Shown: one piece after another, positions 19,014 through 30,500 of the stretch | How positions within the stretch are numbered: the stretch's first letter is position 1 | How the letters are laid out: each line of letters opens with the position of its first letter | Source of the DNA: Legionella sp. PC997 | GTDB taxonomy: Bacteria; Pseudomonadota; Gammaproteobacteria; Legionellales; Legionellaceae | DNA: 64,000 nucleotides | NCBI RefSeq assembly: GCF_014109825.1 | Contig: NZ_CP059576.1 | Span: 2,258,001 to 2,322,000, forward strand | Direction of reading: 5' to 3' | Made by a program: the position numbers and the translations under genes | The notes under the pieces: model-generated | What the model was told of the DNA's origin: nothing | Seen by the model: the letters and a program-made list of their open reading frames with translations, nothing else | Databases searched by the model: none

Positions 19014-20036
19014 ATGCGACGAAAACCAAGTTTGGGGTTCATGGCAATAATATTGCTAATTTTTTCATTCTCAACTTATTCAGATACCGCATTTACTAAA
19101 AGAAAAGATGTACAGCTTTTTATTAAAAGTATGGTCAAAGAGCACCACTTTACTGCTAAAGAGCTTACAGCAATAATGAATCAAGTCGTCATCCAGCCTG
19201 ATATTATTGAATCCATGGAAAAACCTTATGAGAAGAAAAACTGGGATGTTTACAGAGATTTGTTTCTCACCCCAGCACGTTTAAAAGGTGGATTGGACTA
19301 TTGGGTTGCTAATAGAGAAGCTTTAGATAGAGCACAAAAAAAATATGGTGTTCCACCAGAGATTATTATTGCAATTCTCGGCGTAGAAACACTATATGGA
19401 GAACGACAAGGAGATCATCGGGTTTTAGATGCTTTGGCTACCTTGGCGTTCAACTACCCCAAACGCTCGCCCTACTTCACTAAAGAATTAAAAGAGTATC
19501 TGCTTTTATGTCGTGAGCATGGAGTTCCTGCAACTCAATATAAGGGCTCTTATGCGGGAGCTATAGGGCAACCCCAATTTATGCCAAGCAGTTACCGTAA
19601 TTTTGCTGTTGATTTTAATAACACAGGCAAGCGCGATCTCGTTTCTAATAATGCGGATTCTATAGGGAGCATCGCGAATTACTTCCACCAACATGGTTGG
19701 AAAACCAATGATGGGGTAGCGCAGAATGCTAAATTGGTGGGTTCACTGCATAAACGTATTCAAATGAATCCTAAAAGACCCAATTATTACTATTCACAGC
19801 TCCTTGCGCATGGAGTCAAACCAATAACCGCCGCGCATAACCACCCCTCTCGCGCAGCATTGATTGAATTGGTTACTGCAAAAGGAAATGAATATTGGAT
19901 AGCTTATCCTAACTTCTTTGTTATAACCCGATACAATTCCAGTCCTCAATATGCGCTAGTAGTTTATCTTTTAGCACAACAATTGAAGCAGCAGTGGACC
20001 GCAATGAATAAAAAAAAACTTAGAGCATATGCTTAG
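19014..20036 (+). CDS. mltB: Membrane-bound lytic murein transglycosylase B
   Basis: A 340-residue family GH103 enzyme. It has an N-terminal signal segment (about 8-23), the catalytic glutamate in the ILGVETLYGERQG motif near residue 125, and the substrate-cleft motif GAIGQPQFMPSSYR. It cleaves glycan strands to 1,6-anhydro-muropeptides in the periplasm. There is no clear lipobox cysteine, so it may be soluble or anchored by the uncleaved signal. The stop is followed after two bases by gspL, so the enzyme is coupled to a type II secretion gene pair. Confidence 0.93.
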   Translation: MRRKPSLGFMAIILLIFSFSTYSDTAFTKRKDVQLFIKSMVKEHHFTAKELTAIMNQVVIQPDIIESMEKPYEKKNWDVYRDLFLTPARLKGGLDYWVANREALDRAQKKYGVPPEIIIAILGVETLYGERQGDHRVLDALATLAFNYPKRSPYFTKELKEYLLLCREHGVPATQYKGSYAGAIGQPQFMPSSYRNFAVDFNNTGKRDLVSNNADSIGSIANYFHQHGWKTNDGVAQNAKLVGSLHKRIQMNPKRPNYYYSQLLAHGVKPITAAHNHPSRAALIELVTAKGNEYWIAYPNFFVITRYNSSPQYALVVYLLAQQLKQQWTAMNKKKLRAYA

Positions 20037-20038
20037 GA

Positions 20039-21178
20039 ATGGATACTCTTTTTCTCTTTACTAAACATCTTGATGAAACCGGATGTTTTTGTCTTCAATT
20101 AAATGAAGGTGGGACATTAACTCTCCCACCCTCACAACGGAGTTTTGCAGAAATTAAATCATTGCAAACGGATTGCAGAACTTTAGTGATCGAAACTTGT
20201 GAACAAGTTAGTCTTCTTGATCTGGAGTTTTCATGGCTTCCTGAAAGAAAAGCAAGAGCCGCAATTCCTTATGCTTTGGAAGAAAAGGTAGCACAACCCG
20301 TAGATGAGCTTCATTTCGCTTTCGATAAAGCTAGGTATCAAAACAACCACTATCTTGTTACTGTCATAGGAAAACAGCGAATTCGATATCTGATGGAATT
20401 ATTCAATCAACAAAATATTGAATTTTTTGCAATTACTGTAGATTGGTTTGCCTTGGAACCCCAGGAACTATGTATCAATGAAACCACTTTACTCATCAAT
20501 ACAGATGACTTCAAAGGTGCACTTTCTGGAGAGTTAGCTAATATCTATCTAAAAAGCCATCCACAATACCAACCCTTACTTTTTACAGACAGCGCAATGC
20601 AAGTTGATACATCATCTGCAATAAACCAGGAATCATCGTATACCTGGATTGCTCAACGGATATTAAAAGTCAAATTGATGAATCTCTGCCAAGGAGAAAT
20701 GCAACACGGGAATAAAAGTGATTTAATTAAAAAAGGCTATCAGCTAGTCGGCCTCCTTTTTTGTATCTGGTTAATTTCCCTACTTGTTGTAAATGGAATC
20801 AAGTTGCATCTCTTAAATAAAGAAACTCAGAAAATTGATGAGCAAATTGCAGTGATCTATCATGAGTTTTTTCCCGATGCCAAACAAATTATTAGTCCTA
20901 AATTTCGCATCACCCAGCTTTTAAAAAATAGTAACACAGAGGAACAAAATCGTTTTTGGTTTTTACTCAATCAATTAGCTAAAGTAATGAAGAATGATCG
21001 TAATACTGTAGAGCAATTGCGATATCAAAACAAAACCTTATCTGTAACTATAATAAGCATGGATTTCGCCAGTTTAGAAGAGTTGGAAAATGAATTAAAA
21101 AAACTGCAACTCAAAGTAAAACAAACTCAAGCATCAACTCGCGAACAACAAGTCGCCGCCACCTTGGAGTTAATGTGA
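20039..21178 (+). CDS. gspL: Type II secretion inner-membrane protein GspL (LspL)
   Basis: A 379-residue GspL. The cytoplasmic actin-like domain is at about 1-230 (conserved AIPYALEEKVAQPVDELHFAF). A single membrane segment follows (about 236-256, LVGLLFCIWLISLLVVNG), then a periplasmic ferredoxin-like domain. GspL links the GspE ATPase to GspM in the inner membrane. It starts two bases after mltB with AGGA overlapping the stop, so it is translationally coupled. The rest of the type II machinery is not in this window; the dispersed layout is typical of Legionella. Confidence 0.9.
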   Translation: MDTLFLFTKHLDETGCFCLQLNEGGTLTLPPSQRSFAEIKSLQTDCRTLVIETCEQVSLLDLEFSWLPERKARAAIPYALEEKVAQPVDELHFAFDKARYQNNHYLVTVIGKQRIRYLMELFNQQNIEFFAITVDWFALEPQELCINETTLLINTDDFKGALSGELANIYLKSHPQYQPLLFTDSAMQVDTSSAINQESSYTWIAQRILKVKLMNLCQGEMQHGNKSDLIKKGYQLVGLLFCIWLISLLVVNGIKLHLLNKETQKIDEQIAVIYHEFFPDAKQIISPKFRITQLLKNSNTEEQNRFWFLLNQLAKVMKNDRNTVEQLRYQNKTLSVTIISMDFASLEELENELKKLQLKVKQTQASTREQQVAATLELM

Positions 21179-21660
21179 AAGCTTATTTAAGTACGCTTAA
21201 CGAAAGGGAGAAATGGATGCTAATTGGAGCAACACTTTGTCTTTTGCTCTATATTTATTATTTATTATTATATAGCCCATTGAGCCTGAAGGTCTCCCAA
21301 AAATCAACTCAGCTCGTAGAAAAAACTGCTACATTGGCATGGATGCAAAAAATAAAACAACAAAATCTACTCAAACAAACAAAGAAACAATCAGTAGATA
21401 ACAGTCAACTCTTGACGACGCTAGCGACCCAACTAAAAAATGATCCTACGCTGAAGTTTCCTTATCAATTACAACAAACTGGCTTAGGAGATATTCAACT
21501 CACGTTTGATGCCGTAGCTTTTAACTTATTTATTGCTTGGTTGGAAAAATTAAATCAACGTTACGCAATTACAGTGAAGCAGTTTGAAGCAGACCGCTCA
21601 AAAACCCCAGGCGTAACTCGTTTAATGATTCTAATTAGTTCCGCTTCTAAAGCAACATAG
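21175..21660 (+). CDS. gspM: Type II secretion inner-membrane protein GspM (LspM)
   Basis: A 161-residue GspM: a short cytoplasmic N-terminus containing LNEREKWMLIG, one membrane segment (about 17-37), a coiled linker, and a periplasmic ferredoxin-like domain. It starts at GTG and overlaps the gspL stop in a four-base GTGA, which indicates tight coupling. It partners GspL in the inner-membrane platform. A strong hairpin terminator follows. Confidence 0.9.
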   Translation: MKAYLSTLNEREKWMLIGATLCLLLYIYYLLLYSPLSLKVSQKSTQLVEKTATLAWMQKIKQQNLLKQTKKQSVDNSQLLTTLATQLKNDPTLKFPYQLQQTGLGDIQLTFDAVAFNLFIAWLEKLNQRYAITVKQFEADRSKTPGVTRLMILISSASKAT

Positions 21661-21663
21661 CCT

Positions 21664-21707
21664 CAATTCACCCCAAATTAAGATATCTCCTAATTTGCGG
21701 TGAATTG
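21664..21707 (+). terminator. Terminator after gspM
   Basis: CAATTCACC/GGTGAATTG (9 pairs), one C-C mismatch, then CAAATTA/TAATTTG (7 pairs) around a 10-base loop, followed by TTCGTTTTATTG on the plus strand. It also lies just past the convergent SPOR gene but lacks a T-run in that direction. Confidence 0.8.
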
Positions 21708-21713
21708 TTCGTT

Positions 21714-22229
21714 TTATTGTTGTACATTACCCCAGTTAATTACTGTGGCATTACCCCTAATTTCAGGTGGTAACGTACTTAGGGCCTTTTGTGCTTCTTC
21801 CGCTGAACCGTAAGTTCCATACACACCCTTATAACGTGTTTTGCCATCACGCTCATATTTGATCTGAGCCATCCGATCTTTTTTGGGGGCTTTATAAAGG
21901 ACTTGCGCTACTTGAGATGCCTTATCACCCTCTGTCAACTCAATAGTATACCCTTGTGGATTTTGGCTATTTACCCAATTCTGATCTCTATCCTTAAAAG
22001 AAACAGGAGAATGTAATTCACCAACATGATACGAATTGGGAACATTAACTTCACGTCTTTGTTGATACTTATAATCATAATTTACCATACGGTAGCTATT
22101 TATAGCATAGGGTTCAGTAATGTCCGTATATGAGTAAGCGGGATAGGAGAGATATTCACTATCCTTGGTACAAGAAGACATAATAAAAGCACACAGTACC
22201 ATAAGTGCTAAGTTTATTTTCTTATCCAT
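21714..22229 (-). CDS. SPOR-domain lipoprotein
   Basis: A 171-residue protein with a lipoprotein signal peptide (lipobox IMSSC, Cys 20), a Tyr-rich low-complexity stretch (about 25-60) and a C-terminal SPOR domain (about 93-167). SPOR domains bind denuded glycan strands, usually at the division septum. GGGGAAG precedes the ATG. It is convergent with gspM and divergent from dgt. No homologue name can be assigned from the sequence. Confidence 0.85.
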   Translation of the reverse strand: MDKKINLALMVLCAFIMSSCTKDSEYLSYPAYSYTDITEPYAINSYRMVNYDYKYQQRREVNVPNSYHVGELHSPVSFKDRDQNWVNSQNPQGYTIELTEGDKASQVAQVLYKAPKKDRMAQIKYERDGKTRYKGVYGTYGSAEEAQKALSTLPPEIRGNATVINWGNVQQ

Positions 22230-22374
22230 TGTTCTTCCCCTAGTTTATTGTTCTTATTATTAACTTCTTGATAACTGTATCTACATATTTAAAAAAAACT
22301 TTAGAAAATTGTGTTGTTAAAGAACAAATTTTGTCTTACAGTAATTATTTTTTCATTTCTACGGCCAAAAACTT

Positions 22375-23700
22375 ATGTGGACACATCGACGTTCGGGACA
22401 AACTAATCAAAGAGGAAATCTGGATCATCGAGATCCTTATGAACGAGATCGAACCCGAGTGATTCACTGTCCTGCATTCAGACGACTGCAAAGAAAAACA
22501 CAAATTTTAGGAACTGACGAAGGAGATTTTCATCGAACTCGATTAACCCATTCTCTGGAAGTGGATTCTATAGGACGAAGTATTGTCCACAATCTCTTGA
22601 TGAATCAAGAAAAGCAGATTAGCCTAGCTGGCTTGTTACCCAATGATGATCTAATCTCCGTTATTTGTTTACTTCATGATATTGGTCATCCCCCTTTTGG
22701 TCATGGGGGTGAAGTAGCGCTAAATTATATGATGCGCGATTATGGTGGATTTGAAGCTAACGGCCAAACACTAAGATTGCTAACTAAAGTAGAAAGCAGC
22801 TATGGAACCTATGGTCTTGATTTAACCCGACGTGCACTGCTTGGCATTTTAAAATATCCAGTGAAGCGCTCTACGGTTGTTGCACCCAACCAAGCGCCAG
22901 TTCATGAATCCATCCATAAAACCATTAAGATTAATGATTGGCTACCGCCCAAAGCTTATTTTGATTGTGAACAACCCGAGATCGATTGGTTGCTATCGCC
23001 TTTTTCCAATAGTGATAAAGAATTATTTCAATCCCTGTCGCAAAAGCCTCAGGGCACAAAAACAGGAAAATCGGCCTATCATAGTTTTGATTGTTCTATT
23101 ATGGACATCGCAGATGATATTGCTTATGGGGTTCATGATCTTGAAGATGCGATCCATTTACGTCTCATCAATCCCACACACCTAGATACGCTTGAATTTC
23201 GACAGTTATTAAACAATACAATGTTAGCCGGTCGTCAAAATCAATTAATTGAGTCTCTTTTTTCTGCAGATCTTTATTCAAGGAAACAAACCATCGGAGA
23301 AATGGTTAATTATTTTATAACTTCAACCCAAATCATAACCACGAATGAACAATTCGAAAATCATTTACTTAAATACAATTTAGCCCTTACTCCTGAAGCA
23401 AATGCACTTTTGAATTATTTAAAACAATGCATCTATAATAATGTCATCGATTCTCAAGAAGCCCGTACTTTTGAGTATGGAGGCCAAACCGTGGTGTTAA
23501 GACTCTTCGATGCCATCAGCTCCAATCCCGGTAGTTTATTAGACAATAAAAACAGAGTTTTGTTTAAACAAGCCGAAGATGAAACTACGGCTTATCGAAT
23601 CGTTTGCGATTATCTGGCTAATATGACAGATGAGTATGCCTATAGGATGCATGAGCGCTTATTTGGATTTAACACAAGAACAATATTCGAAAGACTATGA
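22375..23700 (+). CDS. dgt: dGTP triphosphohydrolase
   Basis: A 441-residue HD-domain phosphohydrolase. The motif TRLTHSLEV near residue 60 supplies the first His, LLHDIGHPPFGHGGE the HD pair and the substrate-specific glycines, and MDIADDIAYGVHDLEDA the final Asp. The family hydrolyses dGTP to deoxyguanosine and tripolyphosphate, affecting dNTP pools. No strong Shine-Dalgarno is seen before the ATG at 22375, but the conserved N-terminus (RGNLDHRDPYERDRTRVIH) requires about this start. Confidence 0.92.
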   Translation: MWTHRRSGQTNQRGNLDHRDPYERDRTRVIHCPAFRRLQRKTQILGTDEGDFHRTRLTHSLEVDSIGRSIVHNLLMNQEKQISLAGLLPNDDLISVICLLHDIGHPPFGHGGEVALNYMMRDYGGFEANGQTLRLLTKVESSYGTYGLDLTRRALLGILKYPVKRSTVVAPNQAPVHESIHKTIKINDWLPPKAYFDCEQPEIDWLLSPFSNSDKELFQSLSQKPQGTKTGKSAYHSFDCSIMDIADDIAYGVHDLEDAIHLRLINPTHLDTLEFRQLLNNTMLAGRQNQLIESLFSADLYSRKQTIGEMVNYFITSTQIITTNEQFENHLLKYNLALTPEANALLNYLKQCIYNNVIDSQEARTFEYGGQTVVLRLFDAISSNPGSLLDNKNRVLFKQAEDETTAYRIVCDYLANMTDEYAYRMHERLFGFNTRTIFERL

Positions 23701-23800
23701 TCATTATCTATGGGGGTGGCGCATTCATTAAAGGTGAACAATACCTCTAGGAAAGCTTCAGGATGATTGGATAAAAGAAGAAACAATAGAATGATAAATA

Positions 23801-23876
23801 TGGCGTCCCCAAGGGGGTTCGAACCCCTGTTACCGCCGTGAAAGGGCAGTGTCCTAGGCCGCTAGACGATGGGGAC
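23801..23876 (-). tRNA. tRNA-Glu (TTC), copy 2
   Basis: A 76-base cloverleaf with encoded CCA, anticodon TTC in CCCTTTCACGG. Identical in sequence to the upstream copy at 23927-24002. Confidence 0.97.
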
Positions 23877-23926
23877 CTGGATCTTTATATTTTATACTTC
23901 TTACTACTAAACTACAACACCAATAA

Positions 23927-24002
23927 TGGCGTCCCCAAGGGGGTTCGAACCCCTGTTACCGCCGTGAAAGGGCAGTGTCCTAGGCCGCTAGACGATGGGG
24001 AC
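23927..24002 (-). tRNA. tRNA-Glu (TTC), copy 1
   Basis: Same 76-base sequence as the copy at 23801-23876, 50 bases apart. The spacer between the copies is unrelated AT-rich sequence, so only the tRNA itself is duplicated or kept identical by gene conversion. Confidence 0.97.
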
Positions 24003-24017
24003 CTTGAACGTTTTCCC

Positions 24018-24038
24018 CATCAACATCAATGATGTTGA

Positions 24039-24040
<2 letters not shown>
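24018..24040. repeat. Palindromic hairpin between tRNA-Ala and tRNA-Glu
   Basis: CATCAACATC, loop AAT, GATGTTGATG: a perfect ten-base-pair stem. It abuts, and by two bases overlaps, the CCA end of tRNA-Ala and has no T-run. It may guide 3' processing of tRNA-Ala. Confidence 0.6.
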
Positions 24041-24114
<74 letters not shown>

Positions 24115-24128
24115 AAAATTAGGTTCGC

Positions 24129-24157
24129 AGTTTAATGAGCTCCCCAAGATCTGTCAA
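24129..24157 (-). promoter_or_regulatory. Promoter of the tRNA-Ala/Glu/Glu cluster
   Basis: On the minus strand a perfect TTGACA (24152-24157), a 17-base spacer and TAAACT (24129-24134), then GCGAACC. It is 14 bases upstream of tRNA-Ala and diverges from the large effector-like gene. Confidence 0.75.
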
Positions 24158-24503
24158 GTAAATTTTTGCACTTTTCCTAAAGAAGTTAATTTTGTAATCG
24201 AAAAACCAAGAATAAACTTTTTAAACGCCTTATTAACAGAAAAATCAATAGATGTGATAGCAACGAAGGAATAAAAACACGAACTATGGGTGCAAAATTA
24301 ATCCTCAAAAAAATACTCATTAAAGCTCAACCTTAAATGAATAATTTTTTTACATATAGCATTGTATATATTCTTTTTTTTCCAATATAATACGCTTCAC
24401 CATTAGCGAAATAAAAAAATATTCATTACATCTTTAACGCTTAATCTCCTGTTAATAATAGCAATGTATTCTTTTATTTCTTTTGATTCTGGGAGTTTTT
24501 GCT
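24158..24503. other. AT-rich intergenic region between the tRNA cluster and the giant ORF
   Basis: No ORF or RNA gene was recognised here. A TATAAT (24386-24391) with a weak TTGTAT 18 bases upstream (24362-24367) could be one plus-strand promoter. The PmrA-like box and its own -10 candidate lie nearer the giant gene (24440-24472). The rest is A/T-rich sequence without repeats. Confidence 0.6.
24440..24472 (+). promoter_or_regulatory. PmrA-box-like direct repeat plus candidate -10
   Basis: CTTAATCTC, two bases, GTTAATAAT (24440-24459): two TTAAT cores exactly 11 bases apart, as in the L. pneumophila PmrA consensus cTTAATatT-N2-cTTAATatT. TATTCT (24467-24472) is at the distance expected for a -10 when the box covers the -35 region. 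The start codon at 24504 lies about 25 bases after the predicted transcription start, with GGGAG before it. The match was made by eye. Confidence 0.7.
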
Positions 24504-27500
24504 GTGCCACAATATTCAGAAAACAAATACATTCAGTCCCTACTAGAAAATCTAATAAGTTCATATGAAACTGAAATAAACTATACTCCCTTAGAAATAG
24601 AACTTGATTCAAAACAATTCACTGAAAAAGATATTGACGCCCTCCTCAACTTTATTAACGATGATCGTAAACGCCTCTTTATTTTTAAAATTCCAGAAAA
24701 CCAACAGGCATCAAATCGACTTGGACTTATTGCACGTCGAATAATATTAAATAAAACTGCAGAAACCTTACTTAAAAATACATCCAACGAACCCAAAATC
24801 AACCCTTTAAAGTACGCATTAAGTTCTAGCTCTCCTGCGGTGCGTGCGCGCATCCAAATTCAAAAAAGCATTCTTTTACCTAAACCCCCAAGTATCCAGA
24901 AAGTCATTCACCTCGAACAGAGTGAACATGTAGGAGGCCCCGACCTCAATCTTGTTCCAATTGAATCAACTGAGATTCCTGAATTAATCAAACAACTCAA
25001 AGCTTTAGGGATTGATAATCTGCAAGAATCAGCACTCCCCTTAATAAAAGAACATATTTACGCGTTTAGTGACGGTATCATTCCTGGAAATCTTCCTAAA
25101 GGATTTTATATAAACAAAGATAAAAAAGCGCTTTGTTATACGGATGCACCAAGAAAACTACCCTCTGGTTTAGCCCCTGTACTCAAAAAACAAGAATTGT
25201 TAACCTTACCCTCAATTGAGGAGGCAACGGCACTGTTGCCCCATCTTCCACAAAATACTCTTTCTCTACTTTTGAGATCTAAGTTCTCATTAGCCAAAAA
25301 AAATATGCTTCTAAGTCTTACTCCTGCATATGAAAATGAAATTAAAACGTTTTTAATGGAGCTGTATAAATCAAATGGCTCTCTCTCCCCTAAACAACAC
25401 GATGAATTCATCGTTCCTCTCCTTTGTAAGCAATATATACTTGGAGGTGAAGCACATACTGTTTTATTGGTCAGACTGCTAAATACTTGTTTAAATAAAA
25501 AAATAGATCTTGAGTTTCTTAAAAATCCTGAAGTACAAAATTCACTTTTGAGTACGCGTGGAATTAAAAACCTACAAAAATTAACCCAGCTTCCATCAGA
25601 ACAAAAAGAATGGTGGAATACACTGGTTCGGTCGCATTTAGAGTTTGATAAAAGCAGTTTTGATTTTAATACCTTTTTTGATGCTTATACTCAAATCATT
25701 ATTCCCCGGATCGCTGAAAAAAATCTTACGCTTCCCAATCCGTGTCCGATTCATCATAAGGGACATTTCCTCGTTACATTAAATAGGGTATTGGATGTAA
25801 TCGAACATGCAAAAAATCCGCAGGAACAGTGTCTTTCTTTATCGGATCTTAATTGGGGAGCAACAGGTGTACATTATGCCATGTTGCAAAAACCAGCTTC
25901 AGAGCAATTTAGGCAAGTTGCTGCGTGTATGCAGCTTGAAAACCCTGAAGATACAATCACAGATCCCCTACTCGTTTATCAAAGAATTACCACGGAACCC
26001 TATGAGCTTACTCCCTGGCTATTTCGATACATGGGTCAGCATTGGAAAGCTGAAATTAGATTAGCCGACATTCAGGAACAACTTCGTGAAATTGAAAAAC
26101 TTACTTCATGGACTTCCGCCCAGAAGAATCAATTAACATTTATTTTGGCCTGTACTTTTGCAAATGATGCGGCTTTGGATCCTGCGCAATGGAAAGAAAC
26201 TTTAATTCATTGTATCCATTCATTACAAGGTCTGGAAGAAAACGAGCGTACTCATTTATTGCAAGGATTCTCTCGATGCTTTTTATTCAAACCTCAACCT
26301 TCATTGATGCAAATTAAAACATTAATGAAACAATGTCGGGAGTTTAAAACTGAATTTCCTGATAAAGACCTCAACGTTGATTTCATTGTTCCCCTGGTTT
26401 CATTTCTGGAAAATGAAGGGTTTGAATTACTCAATACACTGCAAGAACGTATTCAAAAAACTGCTCCAGCCGAAATCGATAAATTTTCTCTATCTGTTAC
26501 TGCTGCATTTACAGCGATGTTGCAAAAAAATCGTCAGAACTTCTCTACGGAGATCATTAAATTGCTCGCAAAGCTCAATGAACCTGATTTAAATCAGGAA
26601 AGTCTTGAGCGGTTATTAGGAGCAATTCAAAGCATAAAAGATAAGAAAGGCGAGCTCTTTCAACACGTTATATTAAGTACTTTAAGTCAAATTAATCTTT
26701 CAAAGTCACAAACTTTACCGAAAGCAGAACAAATTCAACTCCTGCTCCAGGGACTTGCGGATTCAGCAGAGACAATCCCTGCTGAGTGCAAAACTTTAGA
26801 AAAACAGGAAGCATGGTTAAAAGCGCTCATCATTGAAAAAAATCCTTTTCCGGGTTGTGTGCTGGGTAATGGAGATATTTCTAAGCTCGATGATTTAATT
26901 GTTGATGCCCTAGTTGAAGCAATTAAAAAAAGAAGTGCTGTATTCAAAATTGATGTCCTCAAAAAGGCATTACAAAAAAACCTAGACAATTTAATTGTTC
27001 CTAAGCAATTACGTGATCAACTGAATAGAGAATTAATACCCCTATTTGATGCAGTTGAGGACTTAGTTAATCTATTACAAAGCCCCAATCCCAAATTTTC
27101 TGAAGTGATCGAAAAACTTCGATTTTTCGAAGAAAAAAAACCCCTCTTACTTGAAGGAATGTATAGTCTTCTCATTGGAGAGACTAAAGGGGAATATATT
27201 TTAAGTTTCCTACTAACTGGAAAAAGAAAAGCTACCGATCAAACAACTAACAAAACGTTTGCTACTGTTTTAGGTCAAGTACATAACCTGTTTCTTTCAC
27301 AAATGAGACCTTTTTTTGACAATCCTTTGAATAAGCAAATTGTCAAAGATTTGGATTTGAATACTTGCCTATCGTGGATGGCCGCTTTTAATGAGACACA
27401 TTCTTTGACATTCTTCTTCAAAGAGGAACTGATTCAGAAAAAAGTACTACCTGCCCTGAAAAAAACCTTACAACAATTAAATACTCAAGATTCTGAATTT

Positions 27501-30500
27501 GAAAAAAGCATTCTTGAGGAAGCGGCTTTAATCGATGAAAATGCTCCCGCAGATCAAGCATTAGAAGGTTATAAAAACAAAATTGAGTCATTAGCTAATT
27601 ATCTCAACTTACTCATAGAGATCAATGATCGACTTCCTCAACAATTTATTAAAATTTACAAACAACTTAATACAGGAAGCTTAGCTCGTTTAAATTATCA
27701 CCAAAAACATACCTTAGTTAATAAATTAATTAGTGACAGTTCGGAGAAACTGGATCTTTATTTGAAATTAACAACCCAAACTCTAGATGAACATCCTAAT
27801 GCGGATAATATTTCCATTGGACGCGCTGTTGATGGTCTAGTTGAGCTTTTTGATTTACCGGATCTTGATCCCGAAACTCAAACCATGTTTTTCAAAATGA
27901 GCATGGCTCATAACTTGAAAAGTACTACAGCCTTCCCACTTGCAGCATTAAATAAATTCAAGAAATCAGATCTTTCAGAAGAGACCAAATCATTAATTAT
28001 CAAACAAATTATTCAAATTTTAGTTGGGCTATCGACTACGGAATCGGGACTCATCCCAGAATTGGTTGAAAAGACTCAATTATTTTTAACTCATAATATC
28101 AATCAACATGAACTTTGTATTGCACTACTCAATAGAATCTCTCAGGATAATGCTACACAAAATATGAGCACTTATCCTCATATTCTCGAACAATTAGCTG
28201 AAATCAATCCAGAGGAGAAGAGAGCAAAAGTAGCTACAATTTTGACTGGTTTAGCTAAAAATAAAAAAGACTCCACCGTAACTCTAGTTTCTTTGTTAGA
28301 AATCACTAAGGGATTAAAACGGCGTTTGTCTGCTGATGTCGATCAGGTCCTTAAATTATTCAGTACACCTCCTTACCCCAATGCACAGAGTCTCAACGCT
28401 GCATTACTTGCGCACGACTCTGAAAAAATTAACGCCTATTACCTGAGCTTTGACACGAATCCTTTTGCTAAACCGGGAGAAAAAAGAGATTTAGTAAAAC
28501 AGTTTGCAACCGATCGAATAAAAGATGCCTTAACTAATCTACAAGATTTGCTTCATGAAGAAGATTTACCTCACGCATTGCAAATGAAGCTTGCAAGACA
28601 ATTAACGTTCATAGAAACTTTAGGTTATACCGATCCCCTAAATCCTGGTGATTTTACCGGCCTAAAAGGGTTAACTGCTTGCTCGCGTCATGACTTAAAA
28701 GTACAAGCCGAACGTCTACTTCAACAACTGCGTTCGCAAAGGATAGGCCCCAAAGATCGAGAGATAGCTCATTTAGAACTTTTAGCGTATTTAAGAGAAA
28801 TCTATTTCCGCACCACGGGGATATTTCCTAACACCACACAAATGCTGGTCCTATTGCTTGCATTAGAAGATCCATCCTCAAATTTATTAATGCGTATTAA
28901 AACGGGAGAAGGAAAAAGCATAAATACTCCGATGCTTTCTGTTATACAATGGGCCCAAGGAGGTACGGTGGTTCAATGGACAGCAAACCCGACTCTACTG
29001 ATTCGAGACTATGAAAACAGCTGCGAACCTTTTTTTAATTTTTTGAAAATTAAGTCCGCACTAATACAAAGTAATAGCCCTATCGAACGATTCATCCCTA
29101 ATGGGATTAACTGTTCTACAGTTGAGGACATGGCCAGCTTTCACCTAGCTGCAAAAATGGAAGGAACAGAAAAATTACTTGAAACCGATGGTCCAGTCCA
29201 CATTGTTTTAGATGAATGTGACGACGCACTTTTGGATCAAGTAACGCTTTATAAACTCGTTGCAGAAGTCGAGGATGCTAATGCAAACAATCCCGCACAA
29301 TGGATTTATCCCCTTGCATACCAATTCATTAATCTTCCGGGATTTCGTAAACTCAACCCTGCCTGGGATGAAGATGAAGATTTGGACCAATTCAGACTCT
29401 TTCTCAATAAGCAAATTAATGAACAATTTAACGGCGATGTTGAAAAGCAAAATTATTTGATGGCATCGAGTAACACCCAATTGAAACAATGGATTCATGC
29501 CAGTTGTATCGCAGCAACTCTGGTTGAAAACAAGCATTTCATCATGCAACCGCTCAAAGAAAAGAATGAGGCTGGGCACGAAATTACGAAAAAAATTGCC
29601 TGCATTCCTTTAATTCGCAGTACTCCCAAGACTGGCTCAATTTTTACCGAGTCAGTTCAACAAGCGCTAGAAGCACGGCTTAAAGCAGAACGAAAAGATG
29701 AAGCCCAATATATTTGCATTGATGCTGTTCCTTCGGTACTTGGCAGTCAATCTGCACGAGGGTTAATCAAATTCTTCCAAAAAACTTTAGGCCGCCTCCT
29801 TGGAATCTCGGCCACTCCGGGAGATAAAACGGAACTGGAGAGTTTGGCTACATCAGTGGGAACTCAAGCAATCAGTGTGGCGCCCTATGCAGGCGATAAA
29901 CGTATAAACCATCCTCCAATATTTACCTTCAATCGGGATGAGACCGTCAAGGCAATACATGAAACGTTTAAAAAAATTAAGCGCCCTGTCACAAAGCCAA
30001 CTATGGAAATTAATCCTGATGAAACAATTCTTCCCTATGATGAAACCTTAATTTTACAAAGAAAAAATGCTATTGAAAAATGGAGTCACACACAAACCCA
30101 ACCTATCCTTATCGTAAATGAAGATTTTGATGAAGCCCAAGCTATTGGTACCAGTTTAAAAATCTATGAGGAGCAAGGGTTTAAAGTTCAAATTATTACC
30201 GGGAAAGAATCCGCGGCAGAGTTAGACAAAATCATCAAGCAAGCAGGTCAAGCGAATACTATCACGGTAGGCACTGCAATGCTTGCAAAAGGCATCGACA
30301 TTAACACAGGCGATCATCCTAAAGGTTTATTTGTAATACAAACTTATCCTGACACTGAACGAATGACCACCCAAATCGCTGGTCGCGCTGCACGTAATGG
30401 AAAACCTGGAGAATGGCTGCCAATTTACCAAGTAAAAGCTCCCAAGGATTTACTTAATAAGTTTTTCTATTATGTGTTCCCCTGGACCCGCCAACGTATT

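Noticed and set aside
22268-22462. ORF overlapping the 5' end of dgt in another frame
   Set aside because: dgt motifs in the main frame explain the sequence; no ribosome site for the small ORF.
23838-24032. ORF with a duplicated internal segment
   Set aside because: The repeat is simply the two identical tRNA-Glu genes read on the opposite strand.
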